Counted from the first letter of the stretch, positions 1 to 7,508 are shown. The stretch is 18,029 nucleotides of DNA from an uncultured Collinsella sp. (GCA_902470835.1 CABRHR010000037.1:1-18029), one strand, 5' to 3'. Program-made: numbers and translations. The notes: generated by a model from the sequence alone, not told the origin.

Positions 1-2
1 CT

Positions 3-35
3 TCGTCGGCAGCGTCAGATGTGTATAAGAGACAG
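3..35 (+). other. Nextera transposase adapter (sequencing artefact)
   Basis: The 33 bases match the Illumina Nextera Read 1 transposase adapter as I know it, including the 19-bp Tn5 mosaic end AGATGTGTATAAGAGACAG at 17-35. This is library-preparation sequence left untrimmed at the contig start. Bases 1-2 are probably adapter-adjacent as well. Genomic sequence should be read as starting at about base 36. Confidence 0.96.
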
Positions 36-139
36 AGTCGGCCCTCTACCATCGAGTTTTGAGACTTGAAAAGCTCATTGAAGCAAACAGGTAGTTGAGC
101 GAAACTGCTTATATAGGGATTGAACTGCTGTTTTACTCT

Positions 140-153
140 TTAAAACGTTTTAA
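140..153. promoter_or_regulatory. 14-bp perfect palindrome, operator candidate
   Basis: TTAAAACGTTTTAA is its own reverse complement and has the central CG with flanking A/T arms typical of LacI/GalR-family operators, which often share an AAACGTTT-like core. It sits inside the spacer of the first promoter option for gap, where a bound repressor would block polymerase. The palindrome is seen directly; the protein and its effect are inferred. No regulator gene is in the window. Confidence 0.4.
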
Positions 154-160
154 CGTAAAT

Positions 161-201
161 TTGATTTTCAATTTCGAGCATTCTCGTGAAATTCAAGTCA
201 A
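161..201. repeat. imperfect inverted repeat in gap upstream region
   Basis: The arms start TTGA (161-164) and end TCAA (198-201). They are joined by an AATTTC/GAAATT block and a CGAG-CATT-CTCG tip at 175-186. The only interruptions are a small internal loop and a two-base bulge. An A-run follows rather than a T-run, so this is not a terminator for the plus strand. It may be a second protein-binding site or, if transcription starts upstream, a 5'-leader stem. Confidence 0.45.
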
Positions 202-287
202 AAAAAAGGTATATTAGGCGAGTGGTTAGTTTGTGGGCCTCAACGGCGGGCGCTGTAGCTCGCGGGGGCCTTACGAAAGGAGACACA

Positions 288-1313
288 ATGGCAGTAAAGG
301 TTGCTATTAACGGCTTCGGTCGCATCGGTCGTCTGGCTTTCCGTCAGATGTTCGGTCATGAGGGCTCCGAGATTGTCGCTATCAACGACCTCACCTCTCC
401 CGATATGCTCGCTTACCTGCTGAAGTACGACTCCACGCAGGGCAACTACGCTCGCGATCACGAGGTCGTTGCTGGCGAGGATTCCATCACCGTTGACGGC
501 AAGGAGATCAAGATCTACAAGGAGGCCGACGCCAACAACCTGCCTTGGGGCGACCTCGACGTCGACGTCGTTCTCGAGTGCACCGGCTTCTACACCAGCA
601 AGGCTAAGGCTCAGGCCCACATCAACGCTGGCGCCAAGAAGGTCGTCATCTCCGCTCCGGCCGGCAGCGACCTGCCCACCATCGTGTACAACGTCAACCA
701 TGAGACGCTGACCGCTGAGGACAACATCATCTCCGCTGCTTCCTGCACCACCAACTGCCTCGCCCCGATGGCCAAGGGTCTGAACGACTTCGCTCCCATC
801 GTGTCCGGCATCATGACCACCATTCACGCTTGGACCGGCGACCAGATGCCGCTCGACGGCCCGCAGCGCAAGGGCAACAAGCGTCGTAGCCGCGCCTGCG
901 CCGTCAACATCGTCCCCAACACCACCGGTGCTGCCAAGGCTATCGGCCTGGTTCTCCCCGAGCTCAACGGTAAGCTCATCGGTGCCGCCCAGCGCGTCCC
1001 GACGCCGACCGGCTCCATCACCAACCTCTACGCTGTCGTTGACAAGAAGGTCACCGTCGACGAGGTCAACGCCGCTATGAAGGCCTACGCTGCCACCATC
1101 TCCGAGACCTTCGGTTACAACGAGGACGACATCGTCTCCACCGACATCATCGGCGAGACCCACGGCTCCATCTTCGACGCCACTCAGACCATGTGCTCTG
1201 ACCTCGGCAACGGCCAGACCCTCGTTCAGGTCACCTCTTGGTACGACAACGAGAACTCTTACACCTCTCAGATGGTCCGCACCATCAAGTACTTCGAGAA
1301 GTTCGTTGCTTAA
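288..1313 (+). CDS. gap: glyceraldehyde-3-phosphate dehydrogenase, NAD-dependent
   Basis: This 341-residue cytoplasmic enzyme oxidises and phosphorylates glyceraldehyde 3-phosphate to 1,3-bisphosphoglycerate in glycolysis. The N-terminal Rossmann motif NGFGRIGR is at residues 8-15. Asp34 fits preference for NAD over NADP. The catalytic cysteine is Cys153 in SAASCTTNC, with partner His180 in TTIHAWTGDQ. The length is normal for the family. The ATG at 288 follows GAAAGGAG with good spacing. The frame stays open upstream to 186, but that extension has no homology and no ribosome site, so it was not used. A strong terminator separates gap from pgk. Codon choice is highly biased (almost only AAG and GAG for Lys and Glu), as expected for a very highly expressed gene. 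Confidence 0.97.
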   Translation: MAVKVAINGFGRIGRLAFRQMFGHEGSEIVAINDLTSPDMLAYLLKYDSTQGNYARDHEVVAGEDSITVDGKEIKIYKEADANNLPWGDLDVDVVLECTGFYTSKAKAQAHINAGAKKVVISAPAGSDLPTIVYNVNHETLTAEDNIISAASCTTNCLAPMAKGLNDFAPIVSGIMTTIHAWTGDQMPLDGPQRKGNKRRSRACAVNIVPNTTGAAKAIGLVLPELNGKLIGAAQRVPTPTGSITNLYAVVDKKVTVDEVNAAMKAYAATISETFGYNEDDIVSTDIIGETHGSIFDATQTMCSDLGNGQTLVQVTSWYDNENSYTSQMVRTIKYFEKFVA

Positions 1314-1350
1314 TTTAGCTTTTAGCGAATAGCTCGTTGAGCGTCTAAAG

Positions 1351-1397
1351 AAGGGCGCGGCCTTATAGGGCTTACACCCTAGGGTCGCGCCCTTTTT
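1351..1397 (+). terminator. rho-independent terminator after gap
   Basis: AAGGGCGCG (1351-1359) pairs with CGCGCCCTT (1386-1394), an inner TAGGG/CCCTA stem extends the hairpin, and a run of T follows at 1393-1397. It should end or attenuate gap transcripts before pgk. Confidence 0.88.
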
Positions 1398-1407
1398 ATA
1401 GGAAATC

Positions 1408-1430
1408 GTCTGCCGTAATGGGAGGCAGAC
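1408..1430 (+). other. pgk leader hairpin
   Basis: GTCTGCC (1408-1414) and GGCAGAC (1424-1430) form a 7-bp stem with a 9-base loop just upstream of the pgk ribosome site. No T-run follows, so it is not a terminator. It could protect the 5' end of a processed or re-initiated pgk transcript; that is inference. Confidence 0.4.
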
Positions 1431-1453
1431 ACGTACGAAAGGTAGAAGCAAAC

Positions 1454-2644
1454 ATGGCCTTTACCAAGAAGACCGTCCGCGACATCGATGTCGACGGCAA
1501 GCGCGTTCTCGTCCGCGTTGACTTCAACGTGCCTATCAAGGATGGCGTCGTTGGCGACACCACCCGTATCAAGGCTGCCCTGCCCACCATCAACTATCTC
1601 GTTGAGCACAACGCTCGCGTCATCCTCATGAGCCACCTCGGCCGTCCCGATGGCACCGGCTTCCAGCCCGAGCTGTCCCTCGAGCCCGTCGCCAAGAAGC
1701 TCGCCGAGCTCTCTGGTCTCGACGTTGCCTTTGTCGCCGACACCTACGGCGAGAAGGCTGCCGAGGCTGTCGCTGCCGTCGAGCCGGGCAAGGTTCTCGT
1801 TCTCGAGAACGTCCGCTTCGACAAGCGTGAGAAGAAGAACGATCCCGAGATCGCCAAGAAGCTCGCTTCCTATGGTGACGTCTTCGTCCTCGATGCCTTC
1901 GGCACCGCTCACCGCGCCCAGGGTTCCGTCGTGGGCCCCGCCGCTTACCTGCCTGCCGTCGCCGGCTTCCTGCTCGAGAAGGAGGTCGACACGCTGACCG
2001 GCATCTTCGCCGAGCCCGAGCGCCCCTTCGTCGCCATCGTCGGCGGTTCCAAGGTTTCCTCCAAGATCGGCGTTCTCGATCACCTCATCGACTCCGCTGA
2101 CACCCTGATCATCGGTGGCGGTATGGCCTACACCTTCTTCCTGGCTCAGGGCCTGTCCGTCGGTCAGTCCCTCAAGGAAGAGGACTGGGTCGAGCGCGCT
2201 GGCGAGATGCTCAAGAAGGCCGAGGAGAAGGGCGTCAAGATCCTGCTCCCCATCGACAACCGCGTTGCCGATCACTTTGGCGAGGACGCTGTCCCCGAGG
2301 TTGTCGCTTCCGACGCTATCCCCGACGATCGTGAGGGTATGGACATCGGCCCCAAGACCGAGGAGCTTTACGCCGAGGCCGTCAAGGGCGCCAAGACTGT
2401 GTTCTGGAATGGTCCCATGGGCGTCTTCGAGTTCGACAACTTCGCTCACGGCACCCAGGCTATCGCCGAGGCTGTCGCCGAGGCCGACTGCACCTCGATC
2501 ATCGGCGGTGGCGACTCTGTCGCAGCTGTCAACAAGTTCAACCTGGCCGACAAGATGAGCTGGATCTCCACCGGTGGTGGCGCTTCCATGGAGCTCGTCG
2601 AGGGTAAGGCCCTGCCCGGAGTGGAGGCGCTTCTCGATGCCTAA
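1454..2644 (+). CDS. pgk: phosphoglycerate kinase
   Basis: This 396-residue cytoplasmic enzyme transfers the acyl phosphate of 1,3-bisphosphoglycerate to ADP, giving ATP and 3-phosphoglycerate. The substrate-binding signature RVDFNVP is at residues 21-27 and SHLGRP at 60-65. The C-terminal nucleotide-binding half has VGGSKVSSK, FWNGPMGVFE and the glycine-rich GGGDS and STGGGAS segments. The length is normal. The ATG at 1454 follows CGAAAGG; an in-frame ATG at 1418 lies in the leader hairpin loop and would add 12 non-homologous residues, so it was rejected. The stop overlaps the start of tpiA by 8 bases, which indicates translational coupling. Codon bias is as strong as in gap. Confidence 0.97.
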   Translation: MAFTKKTVRDIDVDGKRVLVRVDFNVPIKDGVVGDTTRIKAALPTINYLVEHNARVILMSHLGRPDGTGFQPELSLEPVAKKLAELSGLDVAFVADTYGEKAAEAVAAVEPGKVLVLENVRFDKREKKNDPEIAKKLASYGDVFVLDAFGTAHRAQGSVVGPAAYLPAVAGFLLEKEVDTLTGIFAEPERPFVAIVGGSKVSSKIGVLDHLIDSADTLIIGGGMAYTFFLAQGLSVGQSLKEEDWVERAGEMLKKAEEKGVKILLPIDNRVADHFGEDAVPEVVASDAIPDDREGMDIGPKTEELYAEAVKGAKTVFWNGPMGVFEFDNFAHGTQAIAEAVAEADCTSIIGGGDSVAAVNKFNLADKMSWISTGGGASMELVEGKALPGVEALLDA

Positions 2645-3404
2645 TCGCACCCTTCTTATCGCTGGTAACTGGAAGATGAACAACGACGTCGCCGAGGCCG
2701 CCAAGCTCGCCGACGAGCTGGCTCAGGCTCTGCCCGAGGTTCCGGCTGGCGTCGAGGTGCTCGTCTGCCCTCCGACCATCGACATCACCACGGTTCATGA
2801 CCGCATTCAGGCTGCCCCCATCGCCCTCGGTGCACAGAACGTGTACTGGGAGGCCAAGGGTGCCTTCACCGGTGAGTCCTCTTGCGACATGCTCAAGTCC
2901 GCTGGCTGCACCTACTGCATCATCGGTCACTCCGAGCGTCGTGATTACTTCCACGAGACCGATGAGGATCAGAACAAGAAGGCCAAGGCCCTCGTTGCCG
3001 CCGGTCTTGTTCCCGTATTCTGCTGCGGCGAGTCCCTCGAGGTCCGCGAGGCTGGCACCTATGTCGAGCACGTCGTGAACCAGGTCAAGGCTGGCCTTGC
3101 TGGTCTTGAGATCACCTGCCCCAAGCAGGTCGTCGTCGCCTACGAGCCCATCTGGGCCATCGGCACCGGCAAGACCGCTACCGCCGAGGACGCTCAGGAG
3201 GTCTGCGGCGCTATCCGTGAGACCCTCAAGGAGATGTTCGGCGAGGAGCTCGCTAACGGCATCCGCGTTCTCTATGGTGGCTCTGCCAAGCCCGGCAACA
3301 TTGCCGAGCTCGTCGCCAAGCCCGACGTTGACGGCGCCCTTGTGGGCGGCGCTTCGCTCAAGGCTGCCGACTTCGCTTCTATGGTCGTCAAGGCAGGCGA
3401 GTAG
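2637..3404 (+). CDS. tpiA: triosephosphate isomerase
   Basis: This 255-residue cytoplasmic TIM-barrel enzyme interconverts dihydroxyacetone phosphate and glyceraldehyde 3-phosphate. Active-site residues are visible: Asn11 and Lys13 in AGNWKMN, the electrophile His98 in IIGHSERR, and the catalytic base Glu170 in AYEPIWAIGTGK, which leads into the flexible loop. YGGSAKPGN near the C-terminus is the phosphate-binding region. The start at 2637 lies within the last codons of pgk, 9 bases after GGAGG (2623-2627). A longer frame opens at 2574 but would overlap pgk by about 70 bases and add no family sequence. gpmI follows after 5 bases. Confidence 0.97.
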   Translation: MPNRTLLIAGNWKMNNDVAEAAKLADELAQALPEVPAGVEVLVCPPTIDITTVHDRIQAAPIALGAQNVYWEAKGAFTGESSCDMLKSAGCTYCIIGHSERRDYFHETDEDQNKKAKALVAAGLVPVFCCGESLEVREAGTYVEHVVNQVKAGLAGLEITCPKQVVVAYEPIWAIGTGKTATAEDAQEVCGAIRETLKEMFGEELANGIRVLYGGSAKPGNIAELVAKPDVDGALVGGASLKAADFASMVVKAGE

Positions 3405-3409
3405 GACAT

Positions 3410-4963
3410 ATGGCACAGCGTCATCTTCCTGCACTCCTGATTATCATGGACGGCTGCGGCCTGGCTCCGGCCGATGGCGAGAACGCCGTCGCTGCCGCCA
3501 AGACGCCCTTCCTTGACAGCCTGTATGAGAAGTACCCCCACACCACGCTCGGCGCTTCGGGCGAGGACGTGGGCCTTCCCGACGGCCAGATGGGCAACTC
3601 CGAGGTGGGTCACCTCAACATCGGTGCCGGCCGCATCGTGTTCCAGGAGCTTTCGCGCATCAACAATGCCATCAAGGACGGCTCCATCGCCAAGAACGAG
3701 GTTTTCGTCAAGGCTATGGACGCTGTCAAGGCCGAGGGCAAGACCCTTCACCTTATGGGCCTTATGAGCCCTGGCGGCGTTCACTCCCACATTAACCACG
3801 TCGAGGCTCTGGTCAAGATGGCTGCCGAGCACGGTGTCAAGACCGTTCGCGTCCACGCCTTTATGGACGGCCGCGACGTCGACCCGCAGTCCGGCGCTGG
3901 CTACATGAGTGAGTTCTGCGCCTTCCTGGCTAAGATCTCCGAGGAGACCGGTTGCGACGCTCGCGTCGCCACTGTTTCTGGCCGCTATTGGGCTATGGAC
4001 CGCGATAATCGTTGGGAGCGCATCCAGCGCGCCTACGACGTCATGGTCAACGCGTCCGATGCCGATGTCGACCCTGTTGCCGGTATCAAGGCCTACTACG
4101 AGAAGGATCCGCGCGGCGACGAGTTCGTCGAGCCCTTCGCTGCCCACAACGAGGGCATCCACGAGGGCGACGCGGCCATCTTCTTCAACTTCCGTCCCGA
4201 CCGCGCTCGTCAGATGACCCGCGTGTTCACGGACAAGGAGTTCGACGGCTTTGAGCGCGAGCAGATCAAGCTTTCGCACTTTGTGACGATGACCGAGTAC
4301 GATCCGACGTTTGACGTCGAGGTCGCCTTCCCCAAGACGTTCCCCGAGAACGTCCTGGCCGACGTTATCGCCGCCAACGGCCTGAAGCAGCTGCACACCG
4401 CCGAGACCGAGAAGTACGCCCACGTGACGTTCTTCCTCAACGGCGGCATCGAGGAGCCCAAGGAGGGCGAGGAGCGCGTGCTCGTCGCTTCCCCCAAGGT
4501 CGCTACCTACGATCTGCAGCCTGAGATGAGCGCTCCCGAGGTTACCGAGAAGCTCGTCGCCGCTATTAACGAGGATCGCGCTGATTTCTACATCGTGAAC
4601 TTCGCGAACTGCGACATGGTTGGTCACACCGGTGTCTTCGACGCCGCCGTTAAGGCCGTCGAGGCTGTTGACGATGCCTTGTCCAAGGTTGTCCCGGCGA
4701 TTCTCGCCAAGGGTGGCTTTGCGCTGATTACCGCCGACCACGGCAATGCCGATCACATGTTTGACGTTGCTTCCGACGGTTCCAAGCATCCGTTTACGGC
4801 TCACACCACCAACCGCGTGCCGTTCATCATCGTTGACGAGAAGGCCAAGCTCACCGGTATCGAGGACGGCCGTCTTTCCGATATCGCTCCGACCATGCTC
4901 ACCATGGCTGGTATTGAGCCTTCCGCCGAGATGACGGGCCGCGTGCTCGCCACCGAGGCCTAA
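3410..4963 (+). CDS. gpmI: 2,3-bisphosphoglycerate-independent phosphoglycerate mutase
   Basis: This 517-residue cytoplasmic metalloenzyme of the alkaline-phosphatase superfamily converts 3-phosphoglycerate to 2-phosphoglycerate through a phosphoserine intermediate. Metal ligand Asp14 is in IIMDGCG, and the phosphorylated Ser64 is in GNSEVGH. MDGRDVDP, NFRPDRARQ and the C-terminal TADHGNADHM metal-binding motif are all present. The length is typical for bacterial enzymes, which use manganese. It is the last gene of the pgk-tpiA-gpmI unit, separated from tpiA by 5 bases with TAGGA as a short ribosome site, and it is followed by a strong terminator. Enolase and pyruvate kinase are not in the window. 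Confidence 0.96.
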   Translation: MAQRHLPALLIIMDGCGLAPADGENAVAAAKTPFLDSLYEKYPHTTLGASGEDVGLPDGQMGNSEVGHLNIGAGRIVFQELSRINNAIKDGSIAKNEVFVKAMDAVKAEGKTLHLMGLMSPGGVHSHINHVEALVKMAAEHGVKTVRVHAFMDGRDVDPQSGAGYMSEFCAFLAKISEETGCDARVATVSGRYWAMDRDNRWERIQRAYDVMVNASDADVDPVAGIKAYYEKDPRGDEFVEPFAAHNEGIHEGDAAIFFNFRPDRARQMTRVFTDKEFDGFEREQIKLSHFVTMTEYDPTFDVEVAFPKTFPENVLADVIAANGLKQLHTAETEKYAHVTFFLNGGIEEPKEGEERVLVASPKVATYDLQPEMSAPEVTEKLVAAINEDRADFYIVNFANCDMVGHTGVFDAAVKAVEAVDDALSKVVPAILAKGGFALITADHGNADHMFDVASDGSKHPFTAHTTNRVPFIIVDEKAKLTGIEDGRLSDIAPTMLTMAGIEPSAEMTGRVLATEA

Positions 4964-4990
4964 TAGAAAACAAATACCGTTTTCTAGTAA

Positions 4991-5023
4991 GGGGGTTGTC
5001 CACAACCGGACAACCCCCTTTTT
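4991..5023 (+). terminator. rho-independent terminator after gpmI
   Basis: GGGGGTTGTCC (4991-5001) and GGACAACCCCC (5008-5018) form a perfect 11-bp stem with a 6-base loop, followed by five T. It closes the pgk-tpiA-gpmI operon. Confidence 0.95.
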
Positions 5024-5082
5024 GGTATTTCTGCCATTTCCACCCCGTCCTTGAGTGGCAGGTAGGGGAGAGCGGGGGATTG

Positions 5083-5091
5083 TGGTACAGT
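5083..5091 (+). promoter_or_regulatory. candidate secG promoter, extended -10
   Basis: TGGTACAGT has the TGn extension before a TACAGT -10 box, about 37 bases before the secG start. No good -35 stands at 16-18 bp upstream. Because a strong terminator precedes it, secG needs its own promoter, and this is the best match I see. Confidence 0.35.
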
Positions 5092-5127
5092 ACTGGAGTT
5101 TAAACTGTTCTATTAAGGAGCTTATCT

Positions 5128-5382
5128 ATGGGTCCGTTCCAGATTCTTCTGTTTGTCGTTTGGGCTGTCTCTGCCGTGGCGCTGACGATTCTCGTCCTGA
5201 TGCATTCCGGTAAGGGCACCGGCGTTTCGGATATGATCGCTAGCTCGCTGTATAACTCCAGCTCTGCCACGGGCGTCATGGAGCAGAACCTCGACCGCCT
5301 GACCGTCATCATGGCTGTCGTGTTTGCCGTGTGCGTCGTGCTGTGCATGTTCTTCTTCCCGCAGGGCATCGTCGGCTACTAA
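5128..5382 (+). CDS. secG: preprotein translocase subunit SecG
   Basis: This 84-residue inner-membrane protein is the accessory subunit of the SecYEG channel. Two hydrophobic helices are evident, about residues 4-24 and 58-78. They are separated by a polar loop containing the family hallmark HSGKGTGVSDMI (26-37) and a Ser/Asn-rich stretch. Length and topology fit SecG exactly. The ATG at 5128 follows AAGGAG (5115-5120) with 7-base spacing. secG downstream of gap-pgk-tpi is a common actinobacterial arrangement, which supports the call. It stands alone between two terminators. Confidence 0.95.
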   Translation: MGPFQILLFVVWAVSAVALTILVLMHSGKGTGVSDMIASSLYNSSSATGVMEQNLDRLTVIMAVVFAVCVVLCMFFFPQGIVGY

Positions 5383-5403
5383 GCACGAGCCGCATAAATA
5401 TTC

Positions 5404-5435
5404 AAAAAGGGTCCCGTAAGTGCGGGACCCTTTTT
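5404..5435 (+). terminator. terminator after secG, probably bidirectional
   Basis: AAAAAGGGTCCCG (5404-5416) pairs perfectly with CGGGACCCTTTTT (5423-5435) around a 6-base loop. The A-run on the left and T-run on the right would allow termination on either strand. Confidence 0.94.
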
Positions 5436-5503
5436 GTTTACATATTTGTAACAGAGTCAAAATATCCTCACATACTTCGCCCAACTAAAGAAATTCTCGA
5501 CCG

Positions 5504-5577
5504 TTAACCGGAATTAGCCCCAAATCGTGTATAAAATGCGCTACTGTATTGCAAAACGTTGGTCCGTTGTGCATAAC
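5504..5577 (+). promoter_or_regulatory. candidate opp operon promoter region
   Basis: This is the AT-rich part of the 294-base gap between secG and oppA. Options are TTAACC (5504-5509) with TATAAA (5530-5535), at a long 20-bp spacing, or TTGCAA (5549-5554) with CATAAC (5572-5577) at exactly 17 bp. The octamer AAAACGTT at 5553-5560 also occurs inside the palindrome upstream of gap, but here the symmetry is only 6 bp. A promoter is expected because a strong terminator lies upstream. Confidence 0.35.
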
Positions 5578-5606
5578 CAGCCATAGCAGCGGGCGGCGTT
5601 TTGATG

Positions 5607-5644
5607 GTTCGGATCGGATTGTTTCGACATGTGTCCGACTGAAC
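5607..5644 (+). other. possible oppA leader stem
   Basis: GTTC (5607-5610) with GAAC (5641-5644) and TCGGA (5614-5618) with TCCGA (5634-5638) could form an interrupted stem 20 bases before the strong ribosome site AAGGAGG. It is short and may be chance. Confidence 0.2.
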
Positions 5645-5676
5645 ATTTCTTTGTCCTATCTCATAAGGAGGATGGC

Positions 5677-7353
5677 ATGGCTGATTCTATGTTCCACCAG
5701 CCCGTTATGGGTCGTCGCGCCTTTGTTGGCGGCACCCTCGCTGCGAGCTCCATGGCTTTTCTTGCCGCGTGCGGCAAGAAGGGTGGCGACGCTTCCGGTT
5801 CTGAGTCCGGTTCGACGCTGAACTTCTACATCAACAATCCGGTCTGCATCGACCCCTACAACGTCCAGGAGGACCAGGGCACTCAGGTCGAGTATCAGCT
5901 CTTCGACCCTCTGACCTCTTACGACGCCGAGAAGGGCGAGATCGTCCCGCTGGCCTGCGAGTCCTTTGAGGCTAACGATGACGCCACCGAGTTCACCTTC
6001 AAGATCAAGAAGGCCAAGTTCCACAACGGTGACGACGTTACCTCCAAGTCCTTCAAGTTCGGTTGGGAGCGCTTGGTCAACACCAAGTCGGCTATCGCTA
6101 CCGAGTATGGTCCTTCCGAGGTCGCTTATCACCTTTCCATGGTCGAGGGCTATGACGATCTGCTTGCCGGTAACGCTACCGAGCTCACCGGTGTCACCTG
6201 CCCCGACGATGAGACCCTCGTCGTCAAGCTGACTTCCGCCTACGCCGACTTCCCCTTCGTCGCCACTCACCCGGCTCTGGCCCCGGTTCCCGAGTGCGCC
6301 GAGTCCGATGCCAAGAGCTTCTACCTTGCCCCGATTGGTAACGGCCCGTTCATGATGGACGGCAAGTGGGAGGATGGTCAAGAGATCAACCTCAAGAAGT
6401 TCGACGATTACTATGGCGACAAGGCCAAGATCGACGGCATTCACTTCCAGGTCATCAAGGACATGGAGACCGCTTACAAGGAGTTCCAGGCCGGTAACCT
6501 CGACGTTTGCGACGTTCCCGTTGCTCAGATCGATGCCGCCAAGAAGGATCGCGGCGTGTCCAAGGACGGCTACACCATGGGTGACGGCGAGCGCATGCTG
6601 CTCGGCGCCGAGCCTTCCACCTACTACCTGACCTGCAACACCACGGCCGAGCCGTTCAACAACGCCGACCTGCGCAGGGGTATCTCCCTGGCCATTAACC
6701 GTGAGGCCATCTGCAAGACCATCTTCAAGGGTACCCGTACCCCCGCCGACGGCATTGTTCCTCCGGGCATCGATGGCTACAAGGAGGGCGCATGGGAGTT
6801 CTGCGCCTACGACGTCGACAAGGCTAACGAGTACCTCGACAAGGTTGCTCCCGCTGGCGCTAACGGCGATCGTGGCATTAACGTGACCCTTTCCTACAAC
6901 CAGGACGGTGGCCACAAGGAGATTATGGAGTCCATCATTGGCGACCTCGCCAAGGTTGGCGTTACCGCCGTCTCCGATACCCCCGAGTGGTCTGCCCTGC
7001 TCGAGCAGTACCAGAACTTTGACTATCAGTTCGGTCGTCTGGGCTGGATCGCCGATTACCCGATTATGGACAACTTCCTGTATCCGCTGTTCCACTCCGA
7101 CTCCCTCGGTGGCGACAACCGTTCCGGTTACAACAACCCCGAGTTCGATGCCAAGGTCGACGAGGCCCGTACCACGGTTGACGACGAAGAGCGTATCGCG
7201 AAGATGCAGGAGGCCGACGCCATGGTCGCTGCCGACTGCCCGGTTATTCCGCTGATGTTCTACACGCACACCCTCGCTGGTTCCGACCGCATCAAGCACC
7301 TCTATGTTGATCCGCAGAAGCATGCTGATCTGGGTACCGCTGAGCTCGCATAA
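5677..7353 (+). CDS. oppA: oligopeptide ABC transporter substrate-binding lipoprotein
   Basis: This 558-residue extracytoplasmic binding protein (SBP_bac_5, OppA/DppA class) captures peptides and passes them to the OppBC channel. The N-terminus carries a twin-arginine-like motif GRRAFVGG at residues 12-19, a short hydrophobic stretch and a lipobox FLAAC ending at Cys32. That points to Tat-type export and lipid anchoring. A Gly/Ser linker follows, then the family core (NFYINNPVCIDPYN near the mature start, LRRGISLAINREAI in the second half). The ATG at 5677 follows AAGGAGG by 5 bases; an upstream in-frame ATG at 5629 would add 16 residues without a ribosome site. It is first in an oppABCDF operon, with a hairpin before oppB. 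Peptide specificity cannot be read from sequence. Confidence 0.93.
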   Translation: MADSMFHQPVMGRRAFVGGTLAASSMAFLAACGKKGGDASGSESGSTLNFYINNPVCIDPYNVQEDQGTQVEYQLFDPLTSYDAEKGEIVPLACESFEANDDATEFTFKIKKAKFHNGDDVTSKSFKFGWERLVNTKSAIATEYGPSEVAYHLSMVEGYDDLLAGNATELTGVTCPDDETLVVKLTSAYADFPFVATHPALAPVPECAESDAKSFYLAPIGNGPFMMDGKWEDGQEINLKKFDDYYGDKAKIDGIHFQVIKDMETAYKEFQAGNLDVCDVPVAQIDAAKKDRGVSKDGYTMGDGERMLLGAEPSTYYLTCNTTAEPFNNADLRRGISLAINREAICKTIFKGTRTPADGIVPPGIDGYKEGAWEFCAYDVDKANEYLDKVAPAGANGDRGINVTLSYNQDGGHKEIMESIIGDLAKVGVTAVSDTPEWSALLEQYQNFDYQFGRLGWIADYPIMDNFLYPLFHSDSLGGDNRSGYNNPEFDAKVDEARTTVDDEERIAKMQEADAMVAADCPVIPLMFYTHTLAGSDRIKHLYVDPQKHADLGTAELA

Positions 7354-7449
7354 GATTTGCAGCTTTGGTGAGGGTCAAGTTTTTACGTAGACCTCATGGG
7401 AAACATACAGTTCCCCCTAACCTGGGGTAAACTGGCTGATGGTAATTTT

Positions 7450-7480
7450 GGGATGCCGGTCTGGCGATCGGCATCCCATT
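7450..7480 (+). terminator. oppA-oppB intercistronic hairpin, attenuator candidate
   Basis: GGGATGCCG (7450-7458) and CGGCATCCC (7469-7477) form a 9-bp stem with a 10-base loop, followed only by ATTTA. With so weak a T-tract it is more likely a partial terminator or 3'-end stabiliser for oppA mRNA, giving more binding protein than permease. The rest of the gap (7354-7508) holds a small CCCC/GGGG stem near 7414-7427 and no gene. Confidence 0.55.
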
Positions 7481-7508
7481 TAGGTTAATCCCTAGATAGG
7501 GGAGTGGT

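Larger units (their letters stand above)
120..215 (+). promoter_or_regulatory. candidate gap promoter region
   Basis: This AT-rich stretch lies upstream of the gap leader. Two weak sigma-A-like options are visible. TTTACT (132-137) and TAAATT (156-161) are 18 bp apart and flank the palindrome at 140-153. Alternatively TATATT at 210-215 matches the -10 consensus at five of six positions but has no convincing -35. Neither is strong enough to fix a transcription start. Bases 36-119 show nothing else I can assign. Confidence 0.35.

Noticed and set aside
186..287. N-terminal extension of GAPDH
   Set aside because: The extra 34 residues do not resemble the family, and a clear ribosome site precedes the ATG at 288.
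3272..5005. A 577-codon open frame on the minus strand opposite gpmI, with similar long antisense frames opposite gap (240-1451), pgk (1379-2704) and oppA (5656-7323)
   Set aside because: They mirror strongly biased codons of the highly expressed sense genes, have low-complexity Leu/Gly/Val/Asp-rich translations, cross terminators, and lack ribosome sites.
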